NCBI GenBank assembly: GCA_018713425.1
Contig: DVOT01000134.1
Location: 1 to 42,766, forward strand
Reading direction: 5' to 3'
DNA: 42,766 nt
DNA from: Alectryocaccomicrobium faecavium
GTDB lineage: Bacteria; Bacillota; Clostridia; Christensenellales; Aristaeellaceae
Positions 32,686 through 41,589 of the stretch are shown here, in pieces (the stretch's first letter is position 1; every line of letters begins with the position of its first letter). Below the pieces are notes generated by a model, which was not told the DNA's origin, did not search any database, and worked only from the letters and a program-made list of their open reading frames with translations. A program made the position numbers and the translations under genes.

Positions 32686-33405
32686 ATGAAGCGGATTCTG
32701 GCGCTGGACGTGGGCGATAAGCGCACGGGCGTGGCGGTGAGCGACGAACTGGGCATCACGGCGCAGGGCGTGGAAACGATACAGACCCGCGGTCTGGAGC
32801 GCGACGCCCAGCGCGTAGCGCAATTGGCAGGGGAATATGGTACGGAGCGGATTTTGATCGGCCTGCCCCGGAAGTTAGACTACAGCGAGGGCGCGCAGGC
32901 GGAGCATTCCCGCGCCTTTGGCGATAAGCTGGCGGAAATGGGCTTTTCCGTGCGCTATGAGGACGAGCGGCTGACCACCGCCATGGCGCAGCGCGCGCTG
33001 CTGGAAGGGGACGCCAGCCGCAAGCGGCGCAAGCAGGTGGTGGATAAAATCGCCGCCGTGCTGATTTTACAGGGGTTTCTCGATGCGGGCGGGTGGCCCG
33101 AAGAAGATAAGGAGGATACGGCTATGGATGGCGAAATGGAACGGGACGATATTGTGGAATTGTACGACGAGGACGACAACCTGGTGCGCTTTGAGCACGT
33201 AATGACCATCGAATACGAAGGGGAAAACTATGTGCTGCTCGCCCCGCTGGATGAGGACGAGGAGGGCGACGAGGTGATCATCCTGCGCATCGAAGAGCAG
33301 GACGGCGAGGAAGTGTACGCTACGTTGGAGGACGATGATTTGATCAACGCGGTGTTCTCCCGCTATCTGGAGATCGTGGAAGAAGAGGACGAAGATGAAA
33401 ATTAA
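32686..33405 (+). CDS. RuvX/YqgF Holliday junction resolvase-like domain fused in frame to DUF1292
   Basis: A 239-residue open frame. Residues 1-138 are a full RuvX (LALDVGDKRTGVAVSD, ILIGLPRKLDY, YEDERLTTAMA, and DKIAAVLILQGFLD), an RNase H-fold nuclease implicated in pre-16S rRNA 5' maturation. Residues 147-239 are a full DUF1292 (YrzB-like, very acidic), normally a separate gene of about 93 residues. No stop separates them. A perfect AAGGAGG (33109-33115) lies 8 nt before an internal ATG at 33124, so DUF1292 is probably also made alone. A TAA at 33108-33110 in another frame sits where the normal ruvX stop would be expected. Confidence 0.85.
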   Translation: MKRILALDVGDKRTGVAVSDELGITAQGVETIQTRGLERDAQRVAQLAGEYGTERILIGLPRKLDYSEGAQAEHSRAFGDKLAEMGFSVRYEDERLTTAMAQRALLEGDASRKRRKQVVDKIAAVLILQGFLDAGGWPEEDKEDTAMDGEMERDDIVELYDEDDNLVRFEHVMTIEYEGENYVLLAPLDEDEEGDEVIILRIEEQDGEEVYATLEDDDLINAVFSRYLEIVEEEDEDEN

Positions 33406-33416
33406 CGCGCATTTCC

Positions 33417-33445
33417 TTGTTTGCGCAGGGAAAACGCGGTAGAAT
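33417..33445 (+). promoter_or_regulatory. Candidate promoter of the pheST T-box operon
   Basis: TTGTTT (33417-33422), a 17-nt spacer and TAGAAT (33440-33445). It is weak at -35 but correctly placed upstream of the leader. Confidence 0.5.
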
Positions 33446-33479
33446 ATTTCCATACGCATGGCGGGTATGCCCGCCGCGC

Positions 33480-33741
33480 GGGAAAACGGCATACGAGCGA
33501 TGAAGAAGAGAGTAACCTGCGTTTCTTTCCACAGAGAGCCGCGCCATGGCTGAAAGCGCGGCGGCAGGGGCGCAAGGCGAAGTTCGCTTCTGAGCTTCCG
33601 CGCCCGAAATGGCAGTAAGGTGCGGCGGAGTGATTCCCGATATTGGAATCAAAGATTGATCGATAAAATGGTTCGATTGGATGCAAAGCGGGTGGTACCG
33701 CGTGGCTAAGGCCTCGCCCTGTTATGGGGCGGGGCTGTTTT
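33480..33741 (+). promoter_or_regulatory. T-box leader controlling pheST
   Basis: The leader contains GATGAAGAAGAGAGTAA (33499-33515) and CAGAGAGCC (33532-33540). A 7-bp stem GCCGCGC/GCGCGGC (33538-33544 with 33556-33562) encloses GGCTGAAA. The T-box core is GGTGGTACCGCG (33691-33702). A terminator stem follows, 33711-33719 with 33727-33735 and then TGTTTT. TTC (33527-33529) just before ACAGAGAG is a candidate Phe specifier codon, matching the downstream genes. Uncharged tRNA-Phe should stabilise the antiterminator and permit transcription. Confidence 0.92.
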
Positions 33742-33766
33742 CATGGAACCGAAGGAGCGAGGGAAT

Positions 33767-34789
33767 ATGCTAGAAAAACTTCAAAGCATTCGCGAGCGCG
33801 CGCTGGAGCGGCTGAATCAGGCAGCGGACACCGGCGCTCTGGAACAGATCCGCGTGGCGGTGTTGGGCAAAAAGGGCGAATTGACGGCGCTATTGCGCTC
33901 TATGGGCCAATTGGCGCCGGAGGAGCGCCCTGCCATGGGTCAGAAGGTGAACGAGCTGCGCGCGCTGATTGAGGAAAAGCTCGCCGAGCGCGAGCGCGCG
34001 CTCAAGGAGCGCGAGAAAGAAGCGCGCCTGCAAAAGGAAGCCATTGATGTGACGTTGCCGGTCGAGCCGCGCACGTCCGGGGCCATGCACCCGTGCAGCA
34101 TCGTGCTGGATCAATTGCTCACCATCTTCACCGGCATGGGATTTGAAGTGGTGGAAGGCCCGGAAGTGGAATACGACCATTACAATTTCGAACTGCTGAA
34201 CCTGCCCAAGAACCACCCCGCGCGCGACGCGCAGGACACCTTTTATATCGACGACAACATCGTGTTGCGCACGCACACTTCCCCGGTGCAGGCGCGCATC
34301 ATGACCACGCGTAAGCCGCCCATCCGCATCGTCTGCCCTGGCCGCACATACCGCGTGGACGAGGCGGACGCCACGCATTCACCGGTATTCCAGCAGATCG
34401 AGGGCCTGGTGATCGACGAGGGCATTTCCATGAGCGACCTCAAGGGCACGCTGGACGCATTCGCCAGCCGGCTGTATGGCGAGGGCATCACCACGCGTTT
34501 CCGCCCCTCGTATTTCCCGTTCACGGAACCGTCCGCCGAGGTCGACCTCACCTGCGCCAATTGCAAGGGCGCGGGCTGCCGCGTGTGCAAGGGCACGGGC
34601 TGGATCGAGGTGCTCGGCGCGGGCATGGTCAACCCGAAGGTGCTGGAAATGTGCGGCATCGATCCCGGCAAATACACGGGCTTTGCCTTCGGCATTGGCA
34701 TTGAGCGCATTACCATGCTCAAATATGGCGTGCCGAACATGAAATATCTGTGGGAAAACGACGTGCGCTTCTTGAAGCAGTTCCGGTAA
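33767..34789 (+). CDS. pheS: Phenylalanyl-tRNA synthetase alpha subunit
   Basis: A 340-residue class II synthetase subunit. An N-terminal coiled coil (about 1-90) is followed by the catalytic core with HPARDAQDTFY, FRPSYFPFTEPSAEVD (motif 2 region) and the motif 3 segment GFAFGIGIERITML. CANCKGAGCRVC in the core is the cysteine-rich insert of bacterial PheS. The ATG at 33767 has AAGGAG 9 nt upstream. An in-frame ATG at 33743, next to the terminator run, lacks a ribosome site. Under T-box control. Confidence 0.96.
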   Translation: MLEKLQSIRERALERLNQAADTGALEQIRVAVLGKKGELTALLRSMGQLAPEERPAMGQKVNELRALIEEKLAERERALKEREKEARLQKEAIDVTLPVEPRTSGAMHPCSIVLDQLLTIFTGMGFEVVEGPEVEYDHYNFELLNLPKNHPARDAQDTFYIDDNIVLRTHTSPVQARIMTTRKPPIRIVCPGRTYRVDEADATHSPVFQQIEGLVIDEGISMSDLKGTLDAFASRLYGEGITTRFRPSYFPFTEPSAEVDLTCANCKGAGCRVCKGTGWIEVLGAGMVNPKVLEMCGIDPGKYTGFAFGIGIERITMLKYGVPNMKYLWENDVRFLKQFR

Positions 34790-34803
34790 GGGGGTAGCAA
34801 GCG

Positions 34804-37173
34804 ATGAAAGTACCCATGAAATGGCTGAGGGAGTATACCCATATCGCGCTGGACGCGCAGGACTACGCGCAAAAGATGGTGATGAGCGGCACCGGCGTGG
34901 AAGGCGTGGAAAAGACGGGCGCGGATTTTTCCAATGTGGTCGTGGGCCGTGTGGTAAAGATGGAGCGCCATCCGAATTCTGATCACCTGTGGATTTGCCA
35001 GGTGGACGCGGGTGAACCGCTGCAAATCGTCACCGGCGCGCAGAACGTGCACGAGGGAGACTATGTGCCCGTGGCCAAGGAAGGCGCGCACTTGCCCGGC
35101 GGGGTGAAGATCAAGCGCGGCAAGCTGCGCGGCGTGGAATCGTGCGGCATGCTCTGCTCCGGCCCGGAACTCAATGTGCCCGAGGGCCTGTATCCGCACT
35201 GCGGCAACGAGGGGATTTTGATCTTTGCCGAGCCGCACACGCCCGGCGAGGATGTGAAGCCCATTTTCGGCTTGGGCGATGACATTGTGGATTTTGAAAT
35301 TCTGGCCAACCGGCCGGATTGCCTCAGCGTGTGGGGCCTGGCCCGCGAGAGCGCGAGCGTGCTGGGCGAGCGCTTCAACCTGCCGGAGATTTCCGTGCGC
35401 GAGGATGGCGAGGGCACGTTTGACGATTACGCGAAGGTAGAAGTGCTTGATACGGAGAATTGCCCGCGCTATGCCGCGCGCGTGATCACCGATGTGAAGA
35501 TCGCGCCTTCGCCCATGTGGATGCGCGAATACCTCTATGGCGCGGGCGTGCGGCCCATCAACAACATCGTGGACATCACCAACTTCATCATGTTGGAGAC
35601 CGGCCATCCCATGCACGCCTTTGACCTAGACAAGGTGCGCGAGCAGACCATCGTGGTGCGCCGCGCCAAGGAAGGCGAGCACCTCACCACGCTGGACGGC
35701 AAGGAACACGTTTTGAACGGCAGCATGCTCGTGATCGCCGATAAGGAAAATGCCACAGGCCTGGCGGGCATCATGGGCGGCGAGGAGAGCGAGATCACGG
35801 AAGGCACGCGCCGCGTGCTGTTCGAGTGCGCCGCGTTCGAGCGCGGCAACAACCGCGTGACGTCCCGCACGCTGGGCATCCGCACGGAATCCTCCGCGCG
35901 CTTTGAAAAGGGCGTATGCCCGGAAACCGCCATGCAGGCGCTGGATCGCGCGTGCATGCTGGTGAACCTGCTGGATTGCGGACGCGTGGTGCCGCAGGCG
36001 TTCGACAATTATCCGCATCCCGCGCCCGTGCGCACGATTGTTGCCAGCGCCAGTCGCATGGCTAAGCTCATTTCCGTGCCCGTACCGGCGGAAAAGATGC
36101 AGGAGATTTTGAACGGCCTGCACATCGCCACCGAGCGCGACGGCGATACGCTCACCTGCGTCGTGCCCCCGTACCGGCAGGATATCGAGCGGGAAGCCGA
36201 TCTGGCGGAAGAAGTGCTGCGCCTGTATGGCTACGAGCACATTCCTTCTACGCTGATGCGTGGGGAAACCCTGGCCGGTCATCGTTCGCCGCGCCAGCTC
36301 GTATTGGATAAGGTGAAGCGCACGCTGGTGGATATGGGCATGTACGAGGCCTATACCTATTCCTTCATCAGCCCCAAGTGGATTGAAAATTTGGGTCTCA
36401 AGGCGGGGGACGAGCGCCTGAACGCCGTAAAGATCCGCAATCCCCTGGGCGAGGATACCAGCCAGATGCGTACCTCGCTGGTGCCGTCCATGTTGTCTAC
36501 GCTGGCGATGAACCTGCACCGCGGCAACGCGGAGGCGCGCATGTTCGAGACCGCGCCCATCTTCCTGCCCAGGCAGGCGGGCGAGTTGCCCGAGGAACGG
36601 CTTTCGCTGTGCATCGGTATGTACGGCGAGACGGTGGATTTCTTTGCGCTTAAACAGGTGGTGGAAGAGCTGCTGTTCGTGTTCGGCGTTTCGCTGAAGA
36701 TCGAAAAGGGCGCGGATGGATATTACCATCCCGGCCGCAGCGCGCACTATGGCACGATTGCGCAATTGGGCGAAATTCACCCTGATGTGGCGGAAAAATT
36801 TGAAATCCCGCGCCGCGTGTACGTGGCGGAAGTCAATCTCGCCGAATTGGGCGCGCAGGAAACGCCGATTGGCGCAGTGCACGAATTGCCGCGCTTCCCG
36901 GCGGTGACGCGCGATATCGCGCTCGTGGCGGAAGAAGCCGTGCCGGCCGGGGATTTGCTGGACGCCATCGTGTCCGCGGGCGGCAAGCATCTGGAAGAGG
37001 TGCGTCTGTTCGACCTGTACCGTGGCGAGCGGCTGGGCCTGGGCAAGAAGAGCCTGGCTTTCGCGCTCTCTTTCCGCGCCAGCGACCGCACGCTCACGGA
37101 TGAGGAAATCGCCGCCAGCATGGAGAAGATCCAGGCTGCCTGCGCCGGGCTGGGCGCGCAGTTGCGCAAATAG
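34804..37173 (+). CDS. pheT: Phenylalanyl-tRNA synthetase beta subunit
   Basis: A 789-residue full-length beta subunit. It contains the tRNA-binding OB domain at about 40-150 (VVGRVVKMERHPNSDHLWIC), a B3/B4 editing domain at about 210-390 (NIVDITNFIMLETGHPMHAFD), and B5 at about 410-475. The catalytic-like core and the FDX-ACB anticodon-binding domain (about 698-789, starting PRFPAVTRDIALV) follow. It lies 14 nt after pheS behind AAGGGGG. The heterotetramer charges tRNA-Phe in the cytoplasm. Confidence 0.96.
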   Translation: MKVPMKWLREYTHIALDAQDYAQKMVMSGTGVEGVEKTGADFSNVVVGRVVKMERHPNSDHLWICQVDAGEPLQIVTGAQNVHEGDYVPVAKEGAHLPGGVKIKRGKLRGVESCGMLCSGPELNVPEGLYPHCGNEGILIFAEPHTPGEDVKPIFGLGDDIVDFEILANRPDCLSVWGLARESASVLGERFNLPEISVREDGEGTFDDYAKVEVLDTENCPRYAARVITDVKIAPSPMWMREYLYGAGVRPINNIVDITNFIMLETGHPMHAFDLDKVREQTIVVRRAKEGEHLTTLDGKEHVLNGSMLVIADKENATGLAGIMGGEESEITEGTRRVLFECAAFERGNNRVTSRTLGIRTESSARFEKGVCPETAMQALDRACMLVNLLDCGRVVPQAFDNYPHPAPVRTIVASASRMAKLISVPVPAEKMQEILNGLHIATERDGDTLTCVVPPYRQDIEREADLAEEVLRLYGYEHIPSTLMRGETLAGHRSPRQLVLDKVKRTLVDMGMYEAYTYSFISPKWIENLGLKAGDERLNAVKIRNPLGEDTSQMRTSLVPSMLSTLAMNLHRGNAEARMFETAPIFLPRQAGELPEERLSLCIGMYGETVDFFALKQVVEELLFVFGVSLKIEKGADGYYHPGRSAHYGTIAQLGEIHPDVAEKFEIPRRVYVAEVNLAELGAQETPIGAVHELPRFPAVTRDIALVAEEAVPAGDLLDAIVSAGGKHLEEVRLFDLYRGERLGLGKKSLAFALSFRASDRTLTDEEIAASMEKIQAACAGLGAQLRK

Positions 37174-37242
37174 ACAAGTGCGAGCGCACGCCATAATTTG
37201 CAACAATAGGTGGCGCTTGATAAAACAGAAAATAAAATATGC

Positions 37243-37271
37243 TTGCGAAAAGCGCGCGCATCGGTTACAAT
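37243..37271 (+). promoter_or_regulatory. Sigma-A promoter of the MFS transporter gene
   Basis: TTGCGA (37243-37248), a 17-nt spacer and TACAAT (37266-37271), 42 nt before the GTG start. Confidence 0.65.
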
Positions 37272-37313
37272 AGAAGTAAGGATGCGCGCGCTTTTGCGTA
37301 GGGAGGGTGGCAT

Positions 37314-38582
37314 GTGAAACTCAACAACAAGCGCACATTTTTGATCGGCCTGGCGTTTTTCTCCATCTGCGCCTTCTGGCAGGCGTATGACTTTGTGATT
37401 CCTCTGATTCTCAAGCATCGCTTTTCCCTGGGGGACGATATCGCAGGCTTTGTGATGGCGCTGGACAACATCCTGGCGCTGTTCTTGCTGCCGCTGTTCG
37501 GCACGCTGTCCGACCGGTGCCAATCGCGCCTGGGCAAGCGTATGCCGTTCATCGTGGCAGGCACAGTGGCAGCCAGCGCGCTGATGATCGCCCTGCCGTT
37601 TGCCGATTTGGCGGGGCGACTCGGGGTATTCATCGTGTTGCTGGGGCTTTTGCTCATCGCCATGGGTACATATCGTTCGCCGGCGGTGGCGCTGATGCCG
37701 GATTTAACGCCCAAGCCCCTGCGTTCCCGGGCGAACGCCATCATCAACCTGATGGGGGCGATCGGCGGGATTTACGCGCTATTGATGATCAACCTGTTGG
37801 TGACGGGCGAACCGGCGGAAAATCCCAGCTATTTGCCCCTGTTTGTCTCCGTCGCCGCGCTGATGCTCCTTTCCGTCGCGCTATTGGTGATTACGGTGCG
37901 CGAACGCAAAATTGCCGCTTCGCTGCCCCCGGAGCCGGAAGAAGCCGCTCCCGCGGGTACGGGAGAGAAGCTTCCACGCGCCATGTTGCGCAGCCTGGTG
38001 TTGATTTTGCTGAGCGTGTTTTTCTGGTTCATGGGTTACAACGCGGTCACTTCCGCGTTTTCCAAGTATTACACGCAGGTGTGGGGCGCGGTGAGCGGCG
38101 CGGCCAACTGCATGATGATCGCCACGGGCGGCGCGGTGGTGATGTATGTGCCGGTGGGCATCGTTTCTTCCAGATTTGGCCGCAAGAAGGTCATTCTGGC
38201 GGGCGTGGCGCTCCTGGCCATTTGCTTTGCCGTGGGCGCGCTGGTGAAGGAGTTCCACAGCGCAGTGTACATTCTGTTCGTGTTGGTGGGCGCGGCCTGG
38301 GCGATGATCAATGTGAATTCGTTTCCCATGGTGGTGGAAATCAGCAAAGCGGGCGACGTGGGAAAGTATACGGGCTATTACTATACGTTTTCCATGGCGG
38401 CTCAGGTGCTCACGCCCATCCTTTCCGGCCAGTTGTTGGAAAAGGTGGGGTATTACACGTTGTTTCCCTACGCGGCGGCGATGGTTGCGCTTTCCTTTGT
38501 GACGATGCTGTTCGTGCGCCATGGGGATAGCCGTCCGCAGGCACCCGCCTCGCGGCTGGAAGCGTTTGATGTGGAGGCGTGA
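37314..38582 (+). CDS. MFS transporter, glycoside/cation symporter-like
   Basis: A 422-residue membrane protein with 12 hydrophobic segments. The loop between segments 2 and 3 carries GTLSDRCQSRLGKRMPFI, close to the GPH/SLC45 pattern (SDR....GRR.P). RSPAVALMPDLTPKPLRSRAN and the second-half loop SSRFGRKKVI are further family marks. Members import sugars or glycosides with a cation; the substrate here is unknown. The start is GTG behind GGGAGGGTGG. It ends 5 nt before the GDPD gene and is probably co-transcribed with it. Confidence 0.85.
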   Translation: MKLNNKRTFLIGLAFFSICAFWQAYDFVIPLILKHRFSLGDDIAGFVMALDNILALFLLPLFGTLSDRCQSRLGKRMPFIVAGTVAASALMIALPFADLAGRLGVFIVLLGLLLIAMGTYRSPAVALMPDLTPKPLRSRANAIINLMGAIGGIYALLMINLLVTGEPAENPSYLPLFVSVAALMLLSVALLVITVRERKIAASLPPEPEEAAPAGTGEKLPRAMLRSLVLILLSVFFWFMGYNAVTSAFSKYYTQVWGAVSGAANCMMIATGGAVVMYVPVGIVSSRFGRKKVILAGVALLAICFAVGALVKEFHSAVYILFVLVGAAWAMINVNSFPMVVEISKAGDVGKYTGYYYTFSMAAQVLTPILSGQLLEKVGYYTLFPYAAAMVALSFVTMLFVRHGDSRPQAPASRLEAFDVEA

Positions 38583-38587
38583 TTTGT

Positions 38588-39403
38588 ATGCCGTTGATTG
38601 TGGTTGTGGTTGTGATCGTGCTGGTTTACGCCTTTTTGGTGGGATCGCGCCGCGGCGGGCGGATGGGCCGCTTTCAGGATTGCGATTACGCGCACCGCGG
38701 CATGTACGATAACTTGCGCGATATGCCGGAAAATTCGCTGCTCGCGTTTGAGCGTGCCTGCACCCATAAATTGGGCATTGAACTGGACGTGCGGCTTTCC
38801 AAGGATGGCGTGCTGGTGGTGTTTCACGACGATACGCTGGAACGCGCTTGCGGCGATGGCCGCAATGTGGAGGATTTGACGCTGTGCGAATTGCAGTCTC
38901 TTTCGCTCTTTGGCAGCGACGCGCGCATTCCCACCTTTGCCGAGGCACTGGAACGCATCGATGGCCGCGTGCCGTTGATTGTGGAAATTAAGCACGAAGA
39001 ACGCTATCGGGAATCGGTGCAAAAGACCGTGGAGGCGCTCCGATGGTATAAAGGTTTGTATTGCATAGAATCCTTCAATCCCTTTGCCTTGCGGGAATTG
39101 CGCCGCATCGCGCCGGAGATTCCGCGCGGTCAGTTGGCGGCGGGCTTGGCGGATAGCGCGCGGGATGTAGGGCCGCTTATAGGCTTTGCGCTGGCCAACT
39201 TGCTCACCAACTGCCTGTCCAGACCTGATTTCGTGGCGTATGACGTGAACCATATGGGCGCTTGGCAAATCTGGGTGCAACGCCGCTTCTTCCGCACGCC
39301 CATTGCCCTGTGGACGATTCGCACGGAAGAGCAGGCCATGGAAACGACGGGGAAAGGATACATCCGAATTTGTGAGTGGTTTGAAAACGATGAATGTGCA
39401 TAA
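38588..39403 (+). CDS. Membrane-anchored glycerophosphodiester phosphodiesterase
   Basis: A 271-residue GDPD. An N-terminal helix (IVVVVVIVLVYAFLV) anchors it, then YAHRG at about residue 36, PENSLLAFE, GIELDVRLSKDG and VFHDD provide the metal and catalytic residues of the TIM barrel. The enzyme splits glycerophosphodiesters into glycerol-3-phosphate and an alcohol. The orientation of the anchor does not show clearly which side the barrel faces. ATG 38588 lies 10 nt after GGAGG. It overlaps the RadC-like gene by 14 nt. Confidence 0.88.
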   Translation: MPLIVVVVVIVLVYAFLVGSRRGGRMGRFQDCDYAHRGMYDNLRDMPENSLLAFERACTHKLGIELDVRLSKDGVLVVFHDDTLERACGDGRNVEDLTLCELQSLSLFGSDARIPTFAEALERIDGRVPLIVEIKHEERYRESVQKTVEALRWYKGLYCIESFNPFALRELRRIAPEIPRGQLAAGLADSARDVGPLIGFALANLLTNCLSRPDFVAYDVNHMGAWQIWVQRRFFRTPIALWTIRTEEQAMETTGKGYIRICEWFENDECA

Positions 39404-40133
39404 AGGGCACCGGAGCCGCCTGCGCGAGAAAGTGAAAGCGGGCGGCTTGGCTACTTTTAGCCAGCACGAGGTGCTGGAACTGCTTTTGACGTTCGCCATC
39501 CCCCGGCGGGATGTGAACCCGCTGGCGCATGCGCTGATCCGCGAGTTTGGTTCCCTCCACAACGTGCTGCACGCGCCCATCGAAGCGTTGCTGGCAGTGC
39601 CGGGCGTTGGTAAGAAAACGGCGGATTTTTTGGCCGCATTTTGCAATGTCGCCCGCGCGCTGGAGGACGAATGCGGGGCGGAGCGCGTCCGCTTGCAAAA
39701 TCCGCTGGAAAGCAAGGCGTTTCTGCGCGGCTTTTTTCAGCATCATGTGGCGAATGTCTTTTGGCAATTCAACTTGGATTTGAATGGCCGTCTCATTTGT
39801 AGCGAGGCCATTTGTCCGGTGGAAGAGCCGATTTTGCAACACATGCGGGAAATCAGCCAGTCCATTTTGGAATGCGGCGCAAAAACGGTGATATTTGCTT
39901 GTCAGGTGGATCGGTTTTCGCGCGTTTTACGCGAGCAAATGGCCGTGGCAATGCCGTATCTATATGAATATTTGCAAAAAATCGACGTGCTTTTGGGCGA
40001 GAGTTACGCTTTTGTGGGAAACGATGCGTATAGCGGTTTAGCTTTCGGCAGGGAGCCGGCGCGGTGGCAGCCGCGCGGTGCGCAGTATGCGGCGGTATTT
40101 CACGAACACCCCCGGCGGGGAAAGCAGCCGTGA
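39390..40133 (+). CDS. Degenerate RadC/JAB-domain protein
   Basis: A 247-residue RadC-like protein. The N-terminal part has the UPF0758/helix-hairpin-helix features (HRSRLREKV, LELLLTFAIPRRDVNPLAHALI, VPGVGKKTADFL). The C-terminal JAB-like domain lacks the metal-binding HxHPSGD: the aligned stretch reads IFACQVDRFSRVL. It is therefore unlikely to be an active metalloprotease, and RadC function is unclear even in canonical members. The start overlaps the GDPD gene by 14 nt with a weak ribosome site, so it depends on coupling. Confidence 0.78.
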   Translation: MNVHKGHRSRLREKVKAGGLATFSQHEVLELLLTFAIPRRDVNPLAHALIREFGSLHNVLHAPIEALLAVPGVGKKTADFLAAFCNVARALEDECGAERVRLQNPLESKAFLRGFFQHHVANVFWQFNLDLNGRLICSEAICPVEEPILQHMREISQSILECGAKTVIFACQVDRFSRVLREQMAVAMPYLYEYLQKIDVLLGESYAFVGNDAYSGLAFGREPARWQPRGAQYAAVFHEHPRRGKQP

Positions 40134-40156
40134 AATATAGATGGGAGGGCACAGAA

Positions 40157-41542
40157 ATGCGGTATATGGAAGAAGCGGCAAGGCGCGTTGCGGTGCGGGA
40201 AGAAGTGGATGTTTTGGTGGTGGGCGGCGGAGTGGCTGGATGCGTCGCGGCCATATCCGCTGCCCGCGCAGGTGCGCGCACGGCGGTGATAGAAGCGTTT
40301 GGCACGCTGGGCGGCGCGGCTACGCAGGGACTTGTTACGCCTTTTATGCACACGGGCATAGCGGGCAATCCCATGTGCTCAGCCATCAGCGATGAACTGA
40401 ACCGCCGCGCCATTACCCTGGGCTTTGGCCGGGCTGACGCCAAGGGGAACGAGGGCCATTTTGACCCCATCGCGCTGGCCTACGTGCTGGAAGAAGCGGT
40501 GCTGGCGGCGGGCGTGCAAGTGCGGCTGTACACCCAGTTTTGCGAACCTGTGTTGGAGGAAGGGCGCGTTGCGGGCGTAATTGCCCAGGATAAGGCGGGC
40601 CGGTTCGCCATCCTTGCGAAGTGCGTGATCGATTGCACGGGCGATGCCGATGTTGCCGCGCGCGCGGGCGTTCCGTGCGATGCGGGCGATCCCGAAACGG
40701 GCAAAAATCAGCCCATATCCGTGCGTTACGTGGTATCGGGCATCGATATCGCGGCGTTTATCGAATATCTGCGCGAATTGTCCCAACCCGGATTCGCATA
40801 TCCTTATGCGCTCAACCCGGATTTCTTCCATGCGGCGGTGGTGTGGGGGCGGGATTATCCCCTGATCGAAACTTTCCGTGCGGGCGTGCGCGCGGGCGAA
40901 TTGACGGAAGAGGATGGCAAATACTGGCAATGCTTCTCTGTGCCTGGCAGGCCGGATTCCATCGCTTTCAATTGTCCGGAATTCTTTGAGCATGTGGACG
41001 GCACCAATCCGGATGACCTCACGCGCGCGCAGCTGGAGGCGCACCGCGCGATTTACCGCCAAATGGCCTTTTACCGCAAGCATTTTCCGGGGTTCGCGGG
41101 CGCGTCGGTATCCAGCATCGCCGGGCAGGTGGGTGTGCGCGAATCCCGGCGCATCCACGGCGAATACATGCTGACCAACGAGGATGTGCTCAGCCACCGC
41201 AAATTCTCCGACGCGGTTGCGCGCTCGAACTATCCCATCGATGTGCATGGGCATAAACTGCGCAACCAGGAGATCGTTTCGGAGGAAAATACCACGCCAT
41301 ATTACGAGATTCCTTATCGCTGCATGGTGCCGGTGGGGGTCGATGGCCTGTTGGTGGCGGGCCGGTGTATCTCTTCGGAATTCGTAGCGCAATCTTCCCT
41401 GCGCATTCAGCCCACGGCCCGCGCGCTGGGCGAGGCGGCGGGCATCGCCGCGGCGATGGCCGTTCGCGATGGGAGCGAAGTGCGCGCAATCCGCGGCGAG
41501 GATGTGCGGGCGGAAATGCTCCGCCGTGGCGCGCGGTTTTAA
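40157..41542 (+). CDS. FAD-dependent oxidoreductase (FAD_oxidored family)
   Basis: A 461-residue flavoprotein. The dinucleotide-binding motif VDVLVVGGGVAGCVAAISAA lies at residues 17-36, followed by IEAFGTLGGAATQG, the characteristic start of the PF12831-type family. DCTGDADVAARAGVP and the C-terminal LLVAGRCISSEF with RIQPTARALGEAAG complete the FAD site. Substrates of these enzymes are mostly unknown. ATG 40157 is 7 nt after GGGAGGG. The nearby MFS transporter and HAD enzyme may form a small catabolic set, but no evidence ties them together. Confidence 0.85.
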   Translation: MRYMEEAARRVAVREEVDVLVVGGGVAGCVAAISAARAGARTAVIEAFGTLGGAATQGLVTPFMHTGIAGNPMCSAISDELNRRAITLGFGRADAKGNEGHFDPIALAYVLEEAVLAAGVQVRLYTQFCEPVLEEGRVAGVIAQDKAGRFAILAKCVIDCTGDADVAARAGVPCDAGDPETGKNQPISVRYVVSGIDIAAFIEYLRELSQPGFAYPYALNPDFFHAAVVWGRDYPLIETFRAGVRAGELTEEDGKYWQCFSVPGRPDSIAFNCPEFFEHVDGTNPDDLTRAQLEAHRAIYRQMAFYRKHFPGFAGASVSSIAGQVGVRESRRIHGEYMLTNEDVLSHRKFSDAVARSNYPIDVHGHKLRNQEIVSEENTTPYYEIPYRCMVPVGVDGLLVAGRCISSEFVAQSSLRIQPTARALGEAAGIAAAMAVRDGSEVRAIRGEDVRAEMLRRGARF

Positions 41543-41589
41543 GGAATTTGCGGCATCCGATTTTTGTTTGATATAGGGGAGGGAGGCGA

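Noticed and set aside
33446..33766. A tRNA gene in the pheS leader
   Set aside because: The GGTTCGATTGG-like stretch has no cloverleaf around it; the region is fully explained by a T-box.
35626..37206. A 526-codon open frame antisense to pheT, and similar long frames opposite pheS, the ABC ATPase and the FAD oxidoreductase
   Set aside because: These are antisense shadows caused by high GC at third codon positions; the sense strands encode well-known proteins.
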